Shown here: positions 7,799 through 15,010 of the stretch, in pieces
Layout of the letters: each line of letters begins with the position of its first letter
Numbering within the stretch: position 1 is the stretch's first letter
Origin: an uncultured Oscillospiraceae bacterium
GTDB taxonomy: Bacteria > Bacillota > Clostridia > Oscillospirales > Acutalibacteraceae
DNA length: 38,187 nt
Direction: 5' to 3'
Assembly: GCA_905198295.1 (NCBI GenBank)
Contig: CAJKBW010000020.1
Coordinates: 1 to 38,187 of the forward strand
The notes under the pieces: generated by a model
The model's database searches: none
Told to the model about the DNA's origin: nothing
What the model saw: the letters and a program-made list of their open reading frames with translations, nothing else
Made by a program: the position numbers and the translations under genes

Positions 7799-9214
7799 TC
7801 AGCTGTTGTCCCAGTGGATACGGCGGCGGATCAGCAGGCGGTGGAGCGCCGACCAGCGGAAGGGAATCAGGGGATAAAGATAGCTTTTTCCGCCAATTGT
7901 TTTGGTGGTGGCAAGCACCAGAAGCATAAGCAGTATGCCGGCCAGAAAGCCCCACAGATCGCCTATGGCGATCAGCAGCAAAAACAGCATGCGGAACAGC
8001 TTAAAGGCATAGCCCAGCTCAAAACTCGGCTGTGTAAACGTTGCGACGGCTACAACGGCCATATACAGCAATACTTCAGGAACAAACAGCTTTGCGCCGA
8101 CGGCAAATTCCCCCAGGATCAGCGCACCGACAACGCCGAAAGCATTATTCAGCATGCTCGGCGTATTCAGCGAGGCAAGCTTAACCCCATCAATAATCAG
8201 CTCAACCACAAACAGCTGCAGCAGAATGGGCACGGTATTGGGTTCGGCCACCTGAATAAACTGCAGCCATTCCGGCAGCCAGCCGGGATTACGGATGCAC
8301 AGATACCATATCGGCGTCAAAAACAGGGTGAGCAAAAATACAGCCATACGAATGAGGCGGAGATAGGTGCCGACAAGCGGAGGAAAATAGTAATCGTTTG
8401 TATCCTGCACAAAATCAAAAATAGCCGTCGGCAGAATCATGACCGAAGGCGTATTGTCCACCAGCACAAGGACGCGGCCTTCCATCACGCTGGCCGCCGC
8501 ACAATCCGGGCGTTCAGTATAGCGGATACGCGGAAACGGATTAAACCATTGTTTTGGCAGCAGATACTCAGCAAGGCTTTCCTGTCCCATAGTCAGTGCG
8601 GGGATGTCCATCGTCTTCAGCTGATCCCTCAGCCGGCGCAGATAGGCGGCATCCGCTTTGTCGGCCATGTAACACACAACGACGTCCGTTTTCGAATTCT
8701 TCCCCACCTGAAAGATTTCCATTGTCAGTTGTGGATCCCGAATTCTCCGGCGCACCATCGCCGTATTAAAGACCAGCGTTTCAACGAAACCATCCCTTGC
8801 TCCGCGCAGCACGCGATCGTCGTCCGGCTCCTCAACGCCGCGTGCCGGATAGGTACGGGCATCGATCATAAAGACCGCTTCGTAACCCTCAAGCAGGCAG
8901 GCAACGGTGCCGGACAAAACCTGCGCAGCGATCGTATGCACATCGGTTTGCGTATCCACTTCGACATACGGGATCATCGCTTCGGCGAACAGCTCCGGCG
9001 TAGACCATTTTGCCAGATCACTCTCTTTGGCAGACAGGAAAAACTGCATCACCTTTTCCATGATATCATCTTTGACAAAGCCGTCGATCATCAGCAGTAA
9101 TGCCGAGCGCCCGCCTATTTTGATCGGTTTGGCAATAACATCAAAGCTTTCTTCCGCCCGCAGATAATCCAGAAGCATTTTTCGGTCCGTTGGATATTTG
9201 CCTGTAATGTGCAT
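7799..9214 (-). CDS. spoVAF: Spore germination protein, SpoVAF/GerA A-subunit family
   Basis: This 471-residue inner-spore-membrane protein belongs to the GerA A-subunit family. The soluble N-terminal half (about 1-270) has the family landmarks RGARDGFVETL near 165 and EGRVLVLVDNTPSV near 245, which is followed by the FFQ-like element DYYFPP. The hydrophobic C-terminal half has about five membrane segments, including LFVVELIIDGVKLAS and LNNAFGVVGALILGEFAV. SpoVAF acts in the spore membrane in connection with SpoVA dipicolinate channels and germination. No spoVA genes or B and C germinant-receptor subunits are adjacent, so this is an orphan copy. The name rests on overall resemblance to SpoVAF rather than to GerAA, which is usually somewhat longer at the N-terminus. 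It implies a spore-forming organism. Confidence 0.83.
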   Translation of the reverse strand: MHITGKYPTDRKMLLDYLRAEESFDVIAKPIKIGGRSALLLMIDGFVKDDIMEKVMQFFLSAKESDLAKWSTPELFAEAMIPYVEVDTQTDVHTIAAQVLSGTVACLLEGYEAVFMIDARTYPARGVEEPDDDRVLRGARDGFVETLVFNTAMVRRRIRDPQLTMEIFQVGKNSKTDVVVCYMADKADAAYLRRLRDQLKTMDIPALTMGQESLAEYLLPKQWFNPFPRIRYTERPDCAAASVMEGRVLVLVDNTPSVMILPTAIFDFVQDTNDYYFPPLVGTYLRLIRMAVFLLTLFLTPIWYLCIRNPGWLPEWLQFIQVAEPNTVPILLQLFVVELIIDGVKLASLNTPSMLNNAFGVVGALILGEFAVGAKLFVPEVLLYMAVVAVATFTQPSFELGYAFKLFRMLFLLLIAIGDLWGFLAGILLMLLVLATTKTIGGKSYLYPLIPFRWSALHRLLIRRRIHWDNS

Positions 9215-9249
9215 GATTCACGCCCCTTTTCCCGACCTGTTTCTCCGCC

Positions 9250-9279
9250 TAGTGTTGACAAAGGGGCACAAAAATATCC
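9250..9279 (-). promoter_or_regulatory. Possible sigma-G promoter of spoVAF
   Basis: On the minus strand GGATA (9275-9279), 18 bases, AACACTA (9250-9256) partly match the published sigma-G pattern (GNATR, N18, CATNNTA). There are two mismatches in the -10. This is weak evidence, supported only by the gene's expected forespore role. Confidence 0.25.
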
Positions 9280-9289
9280 TAAACCGCGA

Positions 9290-9318
9290 TTGTAATTTAT
9301 CCGGCGATTTGCTATACT
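9290..9318 (+). promoter_or_regulatory. Vegetative promoter of the DUF4190 gene
   Basis: TTGTAA (9290-9295), 17 bases, TATACT (9313-9318) lie about 54 bases before the ATG at 9372. The spacing and -10 box are good for the main sigma factor. Confidence 0.65.
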
Positions 9319-9371
9319 GAAAGAGAGCTGTGAAGTTCAAGCGGAAATGTTTTGAGAGAGGATGATTTTGT

Positions 9372-9998
9372 ATGAACGATGATTGGAATATTCCTTCACC
9401 GCCCCAACAACCGCCGATGCCGCAGCAGCCGGCTACTCCGCCGCTGCCGGATACCGATTCCTTTGTTCCGGGCGGTACAGCACCGCAATATCAAAACGCC
9501 CCGCAGCAGCCGGCTGCTCCGCCTCCGGCCGCCCCACAACAGCCGTATTATGTGCAGCCTCCTGTTCCTCCGCAGCAGACCTATGTCCCCTATCAGCCGC
9601 CTGTGTATGTGACGCCTCCCGTATATTCCCAGACGCCTGCCAAGCCCGGAAACGGCATGGCGGTGGCCTCTTTGGTTCTGGGTATTCTGTCGATCACCTT
9701 CTGCTGCGCATGGTATATTTCGGCCGTGATGGCCATTGTCGGCCTCATCCTGGGCATAGTCGCCAAACGGAAGGGCAGCGCCGGAATGGCAACGGCAGGG
9801 ATTATTCTCAATGTCTTCGGCCTGCTGCTGGCCATCGTCATGATCGTTTTTGTTGTTATCCTCGTGAATGATCCGGAATGGATGAACGAGTTTCTCGATG
9901 AATTTTATTATTACAACGAATATTATGGCGACTATCATTCCTATGGCGAAGGCGGACAGCGTTTAGCCGCTTTTCTCCGCAGCTTTCTGACTCGGTAA
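9372..9998 (+). CDS. Proline-rich DUF4190-type membrane protein
   Basis: This is a 208-residue protein of unknown function. The first 90 or so residues are a low-complexity tail rich in Pro, Gln, Ala and Tyr with repeated PQQP units. They are followed by GNGMAVASLVLGILS, the hallmark of DUF4190. Two membrane helices (about residues 93-115 and 125-158) flank a short basic loop (KRKGSAG). The C-terminus is acidic and Tyr-rich (EFYYYNEYYGDYHSY). In other Firmicutes and Actinobacteria such proteins are small membrane proteins with disordered Pro-rich heads, and no reaction is known. It has its own promoter and terminator, so it is a single-gene transcript. The disordered head is presumably cytoplasmic, which is inference. 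Confidence 0.8.
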   Translation: MNDDWNIPSPPQQPPMPQQPATPPLPDTDSFVPGGTAPQYQNAPQQPAAPPPAAPQQPYYVQPPVPPQQTYVPYQPPVYVTPPVYSQTPAKPGNGMAVASLVLGILSITFCCAWYISAVMAIVGLILGIVAKRKGSAGMATAGIILNVFGLLLAIVMIVFVVILVNDPEWMNEFLDEFYYYNEYYGDYHSYGEGGQRLAAFLRSFLTR

Positions 9999-10016
9999 AG
10001 CCGGCTTAAAAAGGGC

Positions 10017-10055
10017 AAAAGCCGCACGCTCTTGTTTATGAGCGTGCGGCTTTTG
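10017..10055. terminator. Bidirectional terminator between DUF4190 gene and upp
   Basis: A 15-bp stem, AAAAGCCGCACGCTC and its complement around TTGTTTAT, is flanked by A-runs and T-runs. It serves both convergent genes. Confidence 0.85.
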
Positions 10056-10066
10056 TTTTTCAAAAA

Positions 10067-10699
10067 TTATTTGGTACCGAAAATTCTGTCGCCGGCGTCG
10101 CCAAGGCCCGGAACGATATAGCCGTGGTCATTCAGATGCTCATCCAGAGACGCACAGTAAATATGCACATCCGGGTGTGCGGCCTTAAGCGCCTCGAGCC
10201 CTTCGGGCGCCGCGATAATGCACATGAATTTAATGTTCTTCGGATGACGTTCCTTGATCTGCGCAATGGCGTCGACAGCCGATCCACCGGTCGCCAGCAT
10301 GGGATCCAGAACGATCACTTCACGCTCTTCAATATCCCCCGGCAGCTTGCAGTAATATTCAACCGGCTTGAGTGTCTCGGGATCACGGAACAAACCGATA
10401 TGCCCGACACGGGCAGCCGGTACAAGCTCAAGTGCGCCCTCCACCATGCCGAGTCCCGCCCGCAGAATTGGGACAAAAGCCAGTTTCCGGCCGGCAATCA
10501 CTTTGGATTTGGTGATCTGAATGGGGGTTTCCACCTCAATCTCACACATCGGAAGATCCCGGGTCGCTTCATAGCACATCAGCTCGGTGATTTCCTGAAT
10601 CAGCTCGCGAAACTCCTTGGAACCGGTATTCTTGTCCCGCAGAAGGGTAACCTTATGCTGGATGAGCGGGTGGTCAGCGATAAATACATTCGACATCAT
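10067..10699 (-). CDS. upp: Uracil phosphoribosyltransferase
   Basis: It converts uracil and PRPP to UMP, the pyrimidine salvage reaction, in the cytosol. The reading starts MMSNVFIADHPLIQHK, and the family signatures follow: PILRAGLGMVEG (residues 83-94), the PRPP loop VLDPMLATGGSA and the C-terminal uracil site GYIVPGLGDAGDRIFGTK. Length (about 210 residues) is standard. I chose the ATG at 10699, eight bases after GGAGG. The adjacent ATG at 10696 is equally possible, and the longer frame back to 10756 is not supported. It follows tsaB on the same strand with a 65-base gap and is probably co-transcribed with it. It salvages into the same UMP pool as the pyr operon further right. Confidence 0.95.
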   Translation of the reverse strand: MMSNVFIADHPLIQHKVTLLRDKNTGSKEFRELIQEITELMCYEATRDLPMCEIEVETPIQITKSKVIAGRKLAFVPILRAGLGMVEGALELVPAARVGHIGLFRDPETLKPVEYYCKLPGDIEEREVIVLDPMLATGGSAVDAIAQIKERHPKNIKFMCIIAAPEGLEALKAAHPDVHIYCASLDEHLNDHGYIVPGLGDAGDRIFGTK

Positions 10700-10764
10700 G
10701 CAAACAACCTCCATTATTTTGCTTTTATCCCGCGGCCAGCCGAGAGCCAGCCGCAAATCTGCCT

Positions 10765-11490
10765 TTATACGCCCATGTCTTCCTGCGCCGCCTGACGCCT
10801 GCGCAGTTCCCGTTCAGCCTGCGGCAGACGCAGATAAACCGGCTGCAGCTGCTGATGGGTCAGCGGCGCCTGTGACAACATGAGTTCCGCCGCCTCACGG
10901 GCTACTCCGGCCGCCTGCTGATACAGCAGGTGCGCAGGAGCAAGGATAAGCGCCGGAATTTCCGCCTGAAAAGTATTATAGCACAGTTGCGCGCCATCTC
11001 CAACCATTAAAATTGGTTTTTGTACAGAATTCAACTGTTTTTTTAAATCTTCCAGAGAAATGGCGGCATCCGGAGACAAACGGGTAAGCACGCCGGACCG
11101 GCAGGCAAACAAGGCGCTGTACACCTGCTGGCAGCGGGCGTCCATCGCCGCACAAACTACGCCGTCGAACGGCAGGCCGTCCGCGTTGCGGGCGATAGCC
11201 GCCAGCGTAGACACGCCGAAACAGGGTTTGTCGTCTGAAAAGGCCATCCCCTTAACAGCTGATACGCCGATGCGAATTCCCGTAAAAGAGCCGGGTCCCG
11301 CCGAAACCGCATATGCATCTATGTCCGTCAGTGTCAGGCCGGCATTGCTGAGCATGCCGCTTACCATAGGAAGCAGCGTCTGGCTGTGGGTTAAAGCGGT
11401 ATTGACCGCAGCACTGGCAAGAATACAACGCTCCTCCCACACAGCACAGGATGCCGGGCCCGCGGAGGATTCAATGGCAAGTATTTTCAC
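10765..11490 (-). CDS. tsaB: tRNA t6A biosynthesis protein TsaB
   Basis: This 241-residue ASKHA-fold protein forms the scaffold for TsaD and TsaE when they transfer threonylcarbamoyl to A37 of ANN-decoding tRNAs. The N-terminus KILAIESSAGPASCAVWE and THSQTLLPMV at about residues 34-43, plus AVSAGPGSFTGIRIG (62-76), are diagnostic. The start is GTG at 11490, preceded by AAAGGGGA. It lies 44 bases after tsaE on the same strand, the usual pairing. The common next partners rimI and tsaD are not here. The C-terminus ends with a basic, Gln-rich stretch of unknown importance. Confidence 0.93.
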   Translation of the reverse strand: MKILAIESSAGPASCAVWEERCILASAAVNTALTHSQTLLPMVSGMLSNAGLTLTDIDAYAVSAGPGSFTGIRIGVSAVKGMAFSDDKPCFGVSTLAAIARNADGLPFDGVVCAAMDARCQQVYSALFACRSGVLTRLSPDAAISLEDLKKQLNSVQKPILMVGDGAQLCYNTFQAEIPALILAPAHLLYQQAAGVAREAAELMLSQAPLTHQQLQPVYLRLPQAERELRRRQAAQEDMGV

Positions 11491-11534
11491 TGAAAAGTCT
11501 ATCCCCTTTACAATAAATAAAAAACAGTCCTAAT

Positions 11535-11957
11535 TCAGAGAGTCGGATTCATATCAATCTGCCGCTGATTATCCGAGATACGGGAGAACGTAACGCGAAT
11601 CGCCTGTTCCGGCAAAGCATTTTCAATGTTTTCGCTCCATTCCACCGCCAGCACAGCACCGGCATCCAGGTAATCAAAAAAGCCGGTGCTGTAGAGATCC
11701 TCCCAGCTGTTGATCCGATACATATCAAAATGAACCAGCGGAGGATTTCCGCCGTAATCATTGACCAGCGCAAAGGTCGGACTGGATACCTGTGTGCAGT
11801 CCAGCCCGAGACCGGCGGCCATACCGCGGACGAAAGCGGTCTTCCCCATCCCTAAGCCGCCGTACAGTGCGACCACATCCCCCGCCTTAAGGTGAGAAGA
11901 CAGCTTCGCACCGAGATCTTCGGTTTCCTGCGGCGTATTGGTAATATATTTCGGCAT
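11535..11957 (-). CDS. tsaE: tRNA t6A biosynthesis ATPase TsaE
   Basis: This 140-residue P-loop ATPase drives the TsaB-TsaD cycle that makes t6A37 in tRNA. The N-terminus ITNTPQETEDLGAKL, Walker A LYGGLGMGKTAFVRG (residues 36-50), the threonine switch VSSPTFALVNDYG, HFDMYRI and the Walker-like EWSENIE are all family features. The ATG at 11957 follows AAAGAGGT. The open frame continues further upstream to 12053 without conserved sequence or a ribosome site. A -10 TATACT (11999-12004, minus strand) precedes it with only a weak -35. It diverges from the rodA-like gene and leads the likely operon tsaE-tsaB-upp. Confidence 0.93.
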   Translation of the reverse strand: MPKYITNTPQETEDLGAKLSSHLKAGDVVALYGGLGMGKTAFVRGMAAGLGLDCTQVSSPTFALVNDYGGNPPLVHFDMYRINSWEDLYSTGFFDYLDAGAVLAVEWSENIENALPEQAIRVTFSRISDNQRQIDMNPTL

Positions 11958-12036
11958 TTCTATACCTCTTTTGCAGCGAAAATCGAAAGGATTTCTTAAG
12001 TATACCATAAATTTTTCCATCTTGGAAGGCTGTCTA

Positions 12037-12065
12037 TTGAATAGTGCGGCCATTCACGGTATAAT
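12037..12065 (+). promoter_or_regulatory. Promoter of the RodA/FtsW gene
   Basis: TTGAAT (12037-12042), 17 bases, TATAAT (12060-12065) is a near-consensus promoter, with the TTG start codon about 30 bases downstream. Confidence 0.8.
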
Positions 12066-12097
12066 ACTTACCATCGACGACAAAAAGGAGGGGTATT

Positions 12098-13261
12098 TTG
12101 AACGTTCTCAAACGAATCAAAAAATTCGTCGGGGATTATGTTCGGTACAGCGATAAGCTGTTGCTGCTGCTGTGCTTACTGGCCTCCGGTTACGGCATTA
12201 CTTTGGTATACTCCGCCGCACATACGGCCCAGGTTGGGATGAGCGGCGTTATCATGCAGATTGCGGCTTCGGCTGTCGGTATTGTGGCCGCGCTGATTAT
12301 CTCCCGGATTGATTACGAAACCATCTGCGCTTTCTGGCCTGTCTATGCCGGGTTAGCCGTCATTTTAATGATTCTGACCTTTACGCCGCTCGGGCTGAAC
12401 GTGCCCGGCACGGATGACACGGCCTGGCTCGGTATCAAACTTGGCGGTCGGACAATGACCTTCCAACCCTCTGAACTGATGAAAATTGTGTTCATCATCA
12501 CCTTTTCCAAGCATCTGACGGCTGTGCGGGAACACATTAACCGGCCGCTTACGGTGCTGCTGCTCTGTCTGCACGCCGCCTTTCCCGCGGGGCTGGTGTT
12601 TCTTCAGGGAGATGACGGCACGGCTCTCGTGTTCCTGTTCATGTTTGCCGCGATGATGTTTGCCGCCGGCTTGAAGCCGATCTATTTTCTCGTTGCCGGC
12701 CTGCTCGTGTGTGCCGCTATCCCGATTGTATGGAACACGCTGCTGAGCGACCCGTCCAAACGAAACCGTTTTCTTTGCCTGATATTTGTGGACGAATATC
12801 TGCAGACCACCGGCTGGCAGCAGTATCTGGCCCTGATGTCCATGGGTTCCGGCCAGCTTTGGGGCGTCGGCTTTTTAAACGGCGGAAATCATGGGCTGTA
12901 TGCACGCAATAATGATCTGATTTTTACGGTTGCCGGCGAGGAGTTTGGCTTTATCGGTGCGATTGCGCTTATTTTGATCATCCTGTTTATGGTGATCAAA
13001 ATGCTGAGCAACGCCATGCATGCCCGTGACCGGCTGGGCATGTTTCTGTGTATCGGAATGATGTCGCTGGTTGGTTTTCAGTCGGCCATCAATATCGGCA
13101 TGAACGTCCGCCTGCTTCCGGTCATCGGCATTACCCTTCCCTTTTTCAGCGCAGGCGGCAGCTCAGTGGCTACGCTGTATTTGGGAATAGGGCTTGTGCT
13201 GAGTGTTTATTATTCCAGCCGAACCAATACACAGGAAGCGATTTTCGCCAAGCGGATTTAA
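12098..13261 (+). CDS. SEDS-family peptidoglycan polymerase, RodA/FtsW/SpoVE type
   Basis: This 387-residue protein, with about ten membrane helices, polymerises lipid II into glycan strands with a partner class B PBP. Family landmarks are TFQPSELMKIVF near residue 125, the loop YLALMSMGSGQLWGVGFLNGG near 245, NDLIFTVAGEEFGFIGA near 270 (its Asp aligns with the essential SEDS Asp) and the terminal INIGMNVRLLPVIGITLPFFSAGGSS. The start is TTG at 12098, four bases after AAGGAGGGG. The segment ahead of it has no conserved sequence. The sequence resembles RodA slightly more than FtsW, but this is not decisive, so no symbol is given. It is a single-gene transcript with its own promoter and terminator. 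Confidence 0.9.
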   Translation: MNVLKRIKKFVGDYVRYSDKLLLLLCLLASGYGITLVYSAAHTAQVGMSGVIMQIAASAVGIVAALIISRIDYETICAFWPVYAGLAVILMILTFTPLGLNVPGTDDTAWLGIKLGGRTMTFQPSELMKIVFIITFSKHLTAVREHINRPLTVLLLCLHAAFPAGLVFLQGDDGTALVFLFMFAAMMFAAGLKPIYFLVAGLLVCAAIPIVWNTLLSDPSKRNRFLCLIFVDEYLQTTGWQQYLALMSMGSGQLWGVGFLNGGNHGLYARNNDLIFTVAGEEFGFIGAIALILIILFMVIKMLSNAMHARDRLGMFLCIGMMSLVGFQSAINIGMNVRLLPVIGITLPFFSAGGSSVATLYLGIGLVLSVYYSSRTNTQEAIFAKRI

Positions 13262-13266
13262 AATCC

Positions 13267-13304
13267 AAAAGCCTGCCTGCTTGAAAAAGCAGGCAGGCTT
13301 TTTT
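13267..13304. terminator. Bidirectional terminator, rodA-like gene and pyrD
   Basis: A 16-bp stem (13267-13282 against 13287-13302) carries an A-run in one arm and a T-run in the other. It ends both the plus-strand SEDS gene and the minus-strand pyrimidine operon. Confidence 0.9.
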
Positions 13305-14214
13305 ACCATTCCTGCAAAGTGCCGGTTAATTCCGTGATGCTGTGCAGACCGCTGCGCTGCGCGAATTCTTCCATCCCTTCAATAATATGAATACAGGCAT
13401 AAGGATCGTGGAAGCTGGCGGTTCCCACCTGCACGGCTGCAGCGCCGGCAATCATCATTTCCACGGCATCCTCCCAGGTGGAAATGCCGCCCATGCCGAT
13501 AATCGGCACAGATACACGCTTGTACACCTCACGTACCATGCGCACAGCCACCGGGAATACCGCCGGTCCGGACAGGCCGCCGGTGTTATTGTGCAGAATC
13601 GGCCGCCGCGTACGGATGTCAATACGCATACCGGTCAGCGTATTGATCAGCGACAGCATATCGGCACCGGCCGCTTCCGCGGAGGCCGCAATATCGCCAA
13701 TACTGGTTACATTCGGTGTGAGCTTGACCATCAGCGGCTTGGCACAATGCCGTTTGACCAGCCGGGTAACCTCCGCCACACTGTCGCAGGATGTGCCGAA
13801 ATTCACCCCGCCCTGCTTGACATTCGGGCAGGAGATGTTGAGCTCGACCATGTCCACAGCGGAACCCGACAAACGTTCCGCCATCGCGGCGTAGTCTTCC
13901 AGCGTATTCCCGGCAATGTTGGCGATGACCACGGTATCCTGCTGCTTCAGCCAAGGCAGATAGGTGTTTAAAAAGGTATCCACACCGGGATTCTGCAAAC
14001 CGACGCTGTTGAGCATGCCGGCGGGAGTTTCGGCGATCCGGGGCGCCGGATTGCCCGGACGCTCCTTCAATGTGGTTCCCTTACAGGAAATCCCCCCCAA
14101 ACGGGAAATTGGATAAAACTCCTGATATTCCATCCCGTAACCAAAAGTACCCGACGCGGTGATAACCGGATTTTTCAGCGTAATGCCGCAGAGATTGACA
14201 CGCATATCGCTCAT
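13303..14214 (-). CDS. pyrD: Dihydroorotate dehydrogenase B, catalytic subunit
   Basis: This 303-residue FMN enzyme of class 1B oxidises dihydroorotate to orotate and passes electrons through PyrK to NAD+. The FMN and substrate motifs are clear: NPVITASGTFGYG (residues 15-27), the catalytic Cys in LNISCPNVKQGG (near 130), KLTPNVT near 165 and the phosphate loop GMGGISTW near 240. The start ATG overlaps the last four bases of pyrK (ATGA), so the two subunits are translationally coupled, as expected for a heteromeric enzyme. It is the last gene of the operon. The NAD-linked type fits an anaerobe without quinone-coupled PyrD. Confidence 0.95.
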   Translation of the reverse strand: MSDMRVNLCGITLKNPVITASGTFGYGMEYQEFYPISRLGGISCKGTTLKERPGNPAPRIAETPAGMLNSVGLQNPGVDTFLNTYLPWLKQQDTVVIANIAGNTLEDYAAMAERLSGSAVDMVELNISCPNVKQGGVNFGTSCDSVAEVTRLVKRHCAKPLMVKLTPNVTSIGDIAASAEAAGADMLSLINTLTGMRIDIRTRRPILHNNTGGLSGPAVFPVAVRMVREVYKRVSVPIIGMGGISTWEDAVEMMIAGAAAVQVGTASFHDPYACIHIIEGMEEFAQRSGLHSITELTGTLQEW

Positions 14215-14987
14215 GACCAGTCCACCTCCTGCGCGTCGAATACCGGACCGTTCAGGCAGACCCGCGCCATGCGCGGATCCCCGTTTTCGTCCTTGGTTTT
14301 GCAGGCGCAGCCCAGACAGGCGCCCACGCCGCAGGCCATACGCTCCTCCATCGATACCCAGCAGGGAATCCCTTTTTCGTTCGCCTGTTCTGCCACACGC
14401 TTCATCATGACTTTCGGGCCGCAGGTATACACGATATCACACGCTTTTTCAGCCAGATGCCGTTCCATTGCCTGCGTGGTGAATCCGTGAAAACCAGCAG
14501 AACCGTCATCGGTGCAGAGAATTGTCTGTGCGCCTACCGCCTGAAAGTCGTCCTGCAGGATGGCCGAAGCCGCGTTGCGGAAGCCGGTGATGACGGTGGC
14601 GTTGCAGCCGTAGTGCCTGGCGACAGGCAGCAGCGGAGGGGTTCCTATCCCCCCGCCGACCAGCAGCACCTTTTTATCCGGTTCCAGCAGAGGAAATCCA
14701 TGTCCGAGCGGACCAACAAGGCTCAGATTCTCTCCGACCTGCCGCTGGGCAAGCCAGGCCGTTCCCTTTCCGCGCACCTCAAACACCAGACGCAGGATAC
14801 CGGCGGCAGCATCAAAACCGCACAGCGATATCGGCCGCCGCAGTTCAAACCCTTCGCATAAAACCGTAACAAACTGCCCGGCTGCCGCGGCAGCGGCAAT
14901 CTTCGGCGCAGAAAGAGTAAAATTGAAAATGCCCGGTGCAATTTCCGCCTTATACAGCAGTCTGCTCTGTTCTTCCGTATAGCGCAT
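14211..14987 (-). CDS. pyrK: Dihydroorotate dehydrogenase B, electron-transfer subunit
   Basis: This 258-residue iron-sulfur flavoprotein carries electrons from the FMN of PyrD to NAD+. The order of domains is an FAD-binding barrel (RRPISLCGF near residue 52), an NAD-binding fold (LLVGGGIGTPPLLPVA near 108) and a C-terminal [2Fe-2S] site with Cys ligands in CGVGACLGCACK and RVCLNGP. A good GGAGAGGGGGAG site precedes the ATG. It follows carB by 23 bases and overlaps pyrD by four. Confidence 0.95.
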   Translation of the reverse strand: MRYTEEQSRLLYKAEIAPGIFNFTLSAPKIAAAAAAGQFVTVLCEGFELRRPISLCGFDAAAGILRLVFEVRGKGTAWLAQRQVGENLSLVGPLGHGFPLLEPDKKVLLVGGGIGTPPLLPVARHYGCNATVITGFRNAASAILQDDFQAVGAQTILCTDDGSAGFHGFTTQAMERHLAEKACDIVYTCGPKVMMKRVAEQANEKGIPCWVSMEERMACGVGACLGCACKTKDENGDPRMARVCLNGPVFDAQEVDWS

Positions 14988-15010
14988 ACGGCTCCCCCTC
15001 TCCTATCGGG

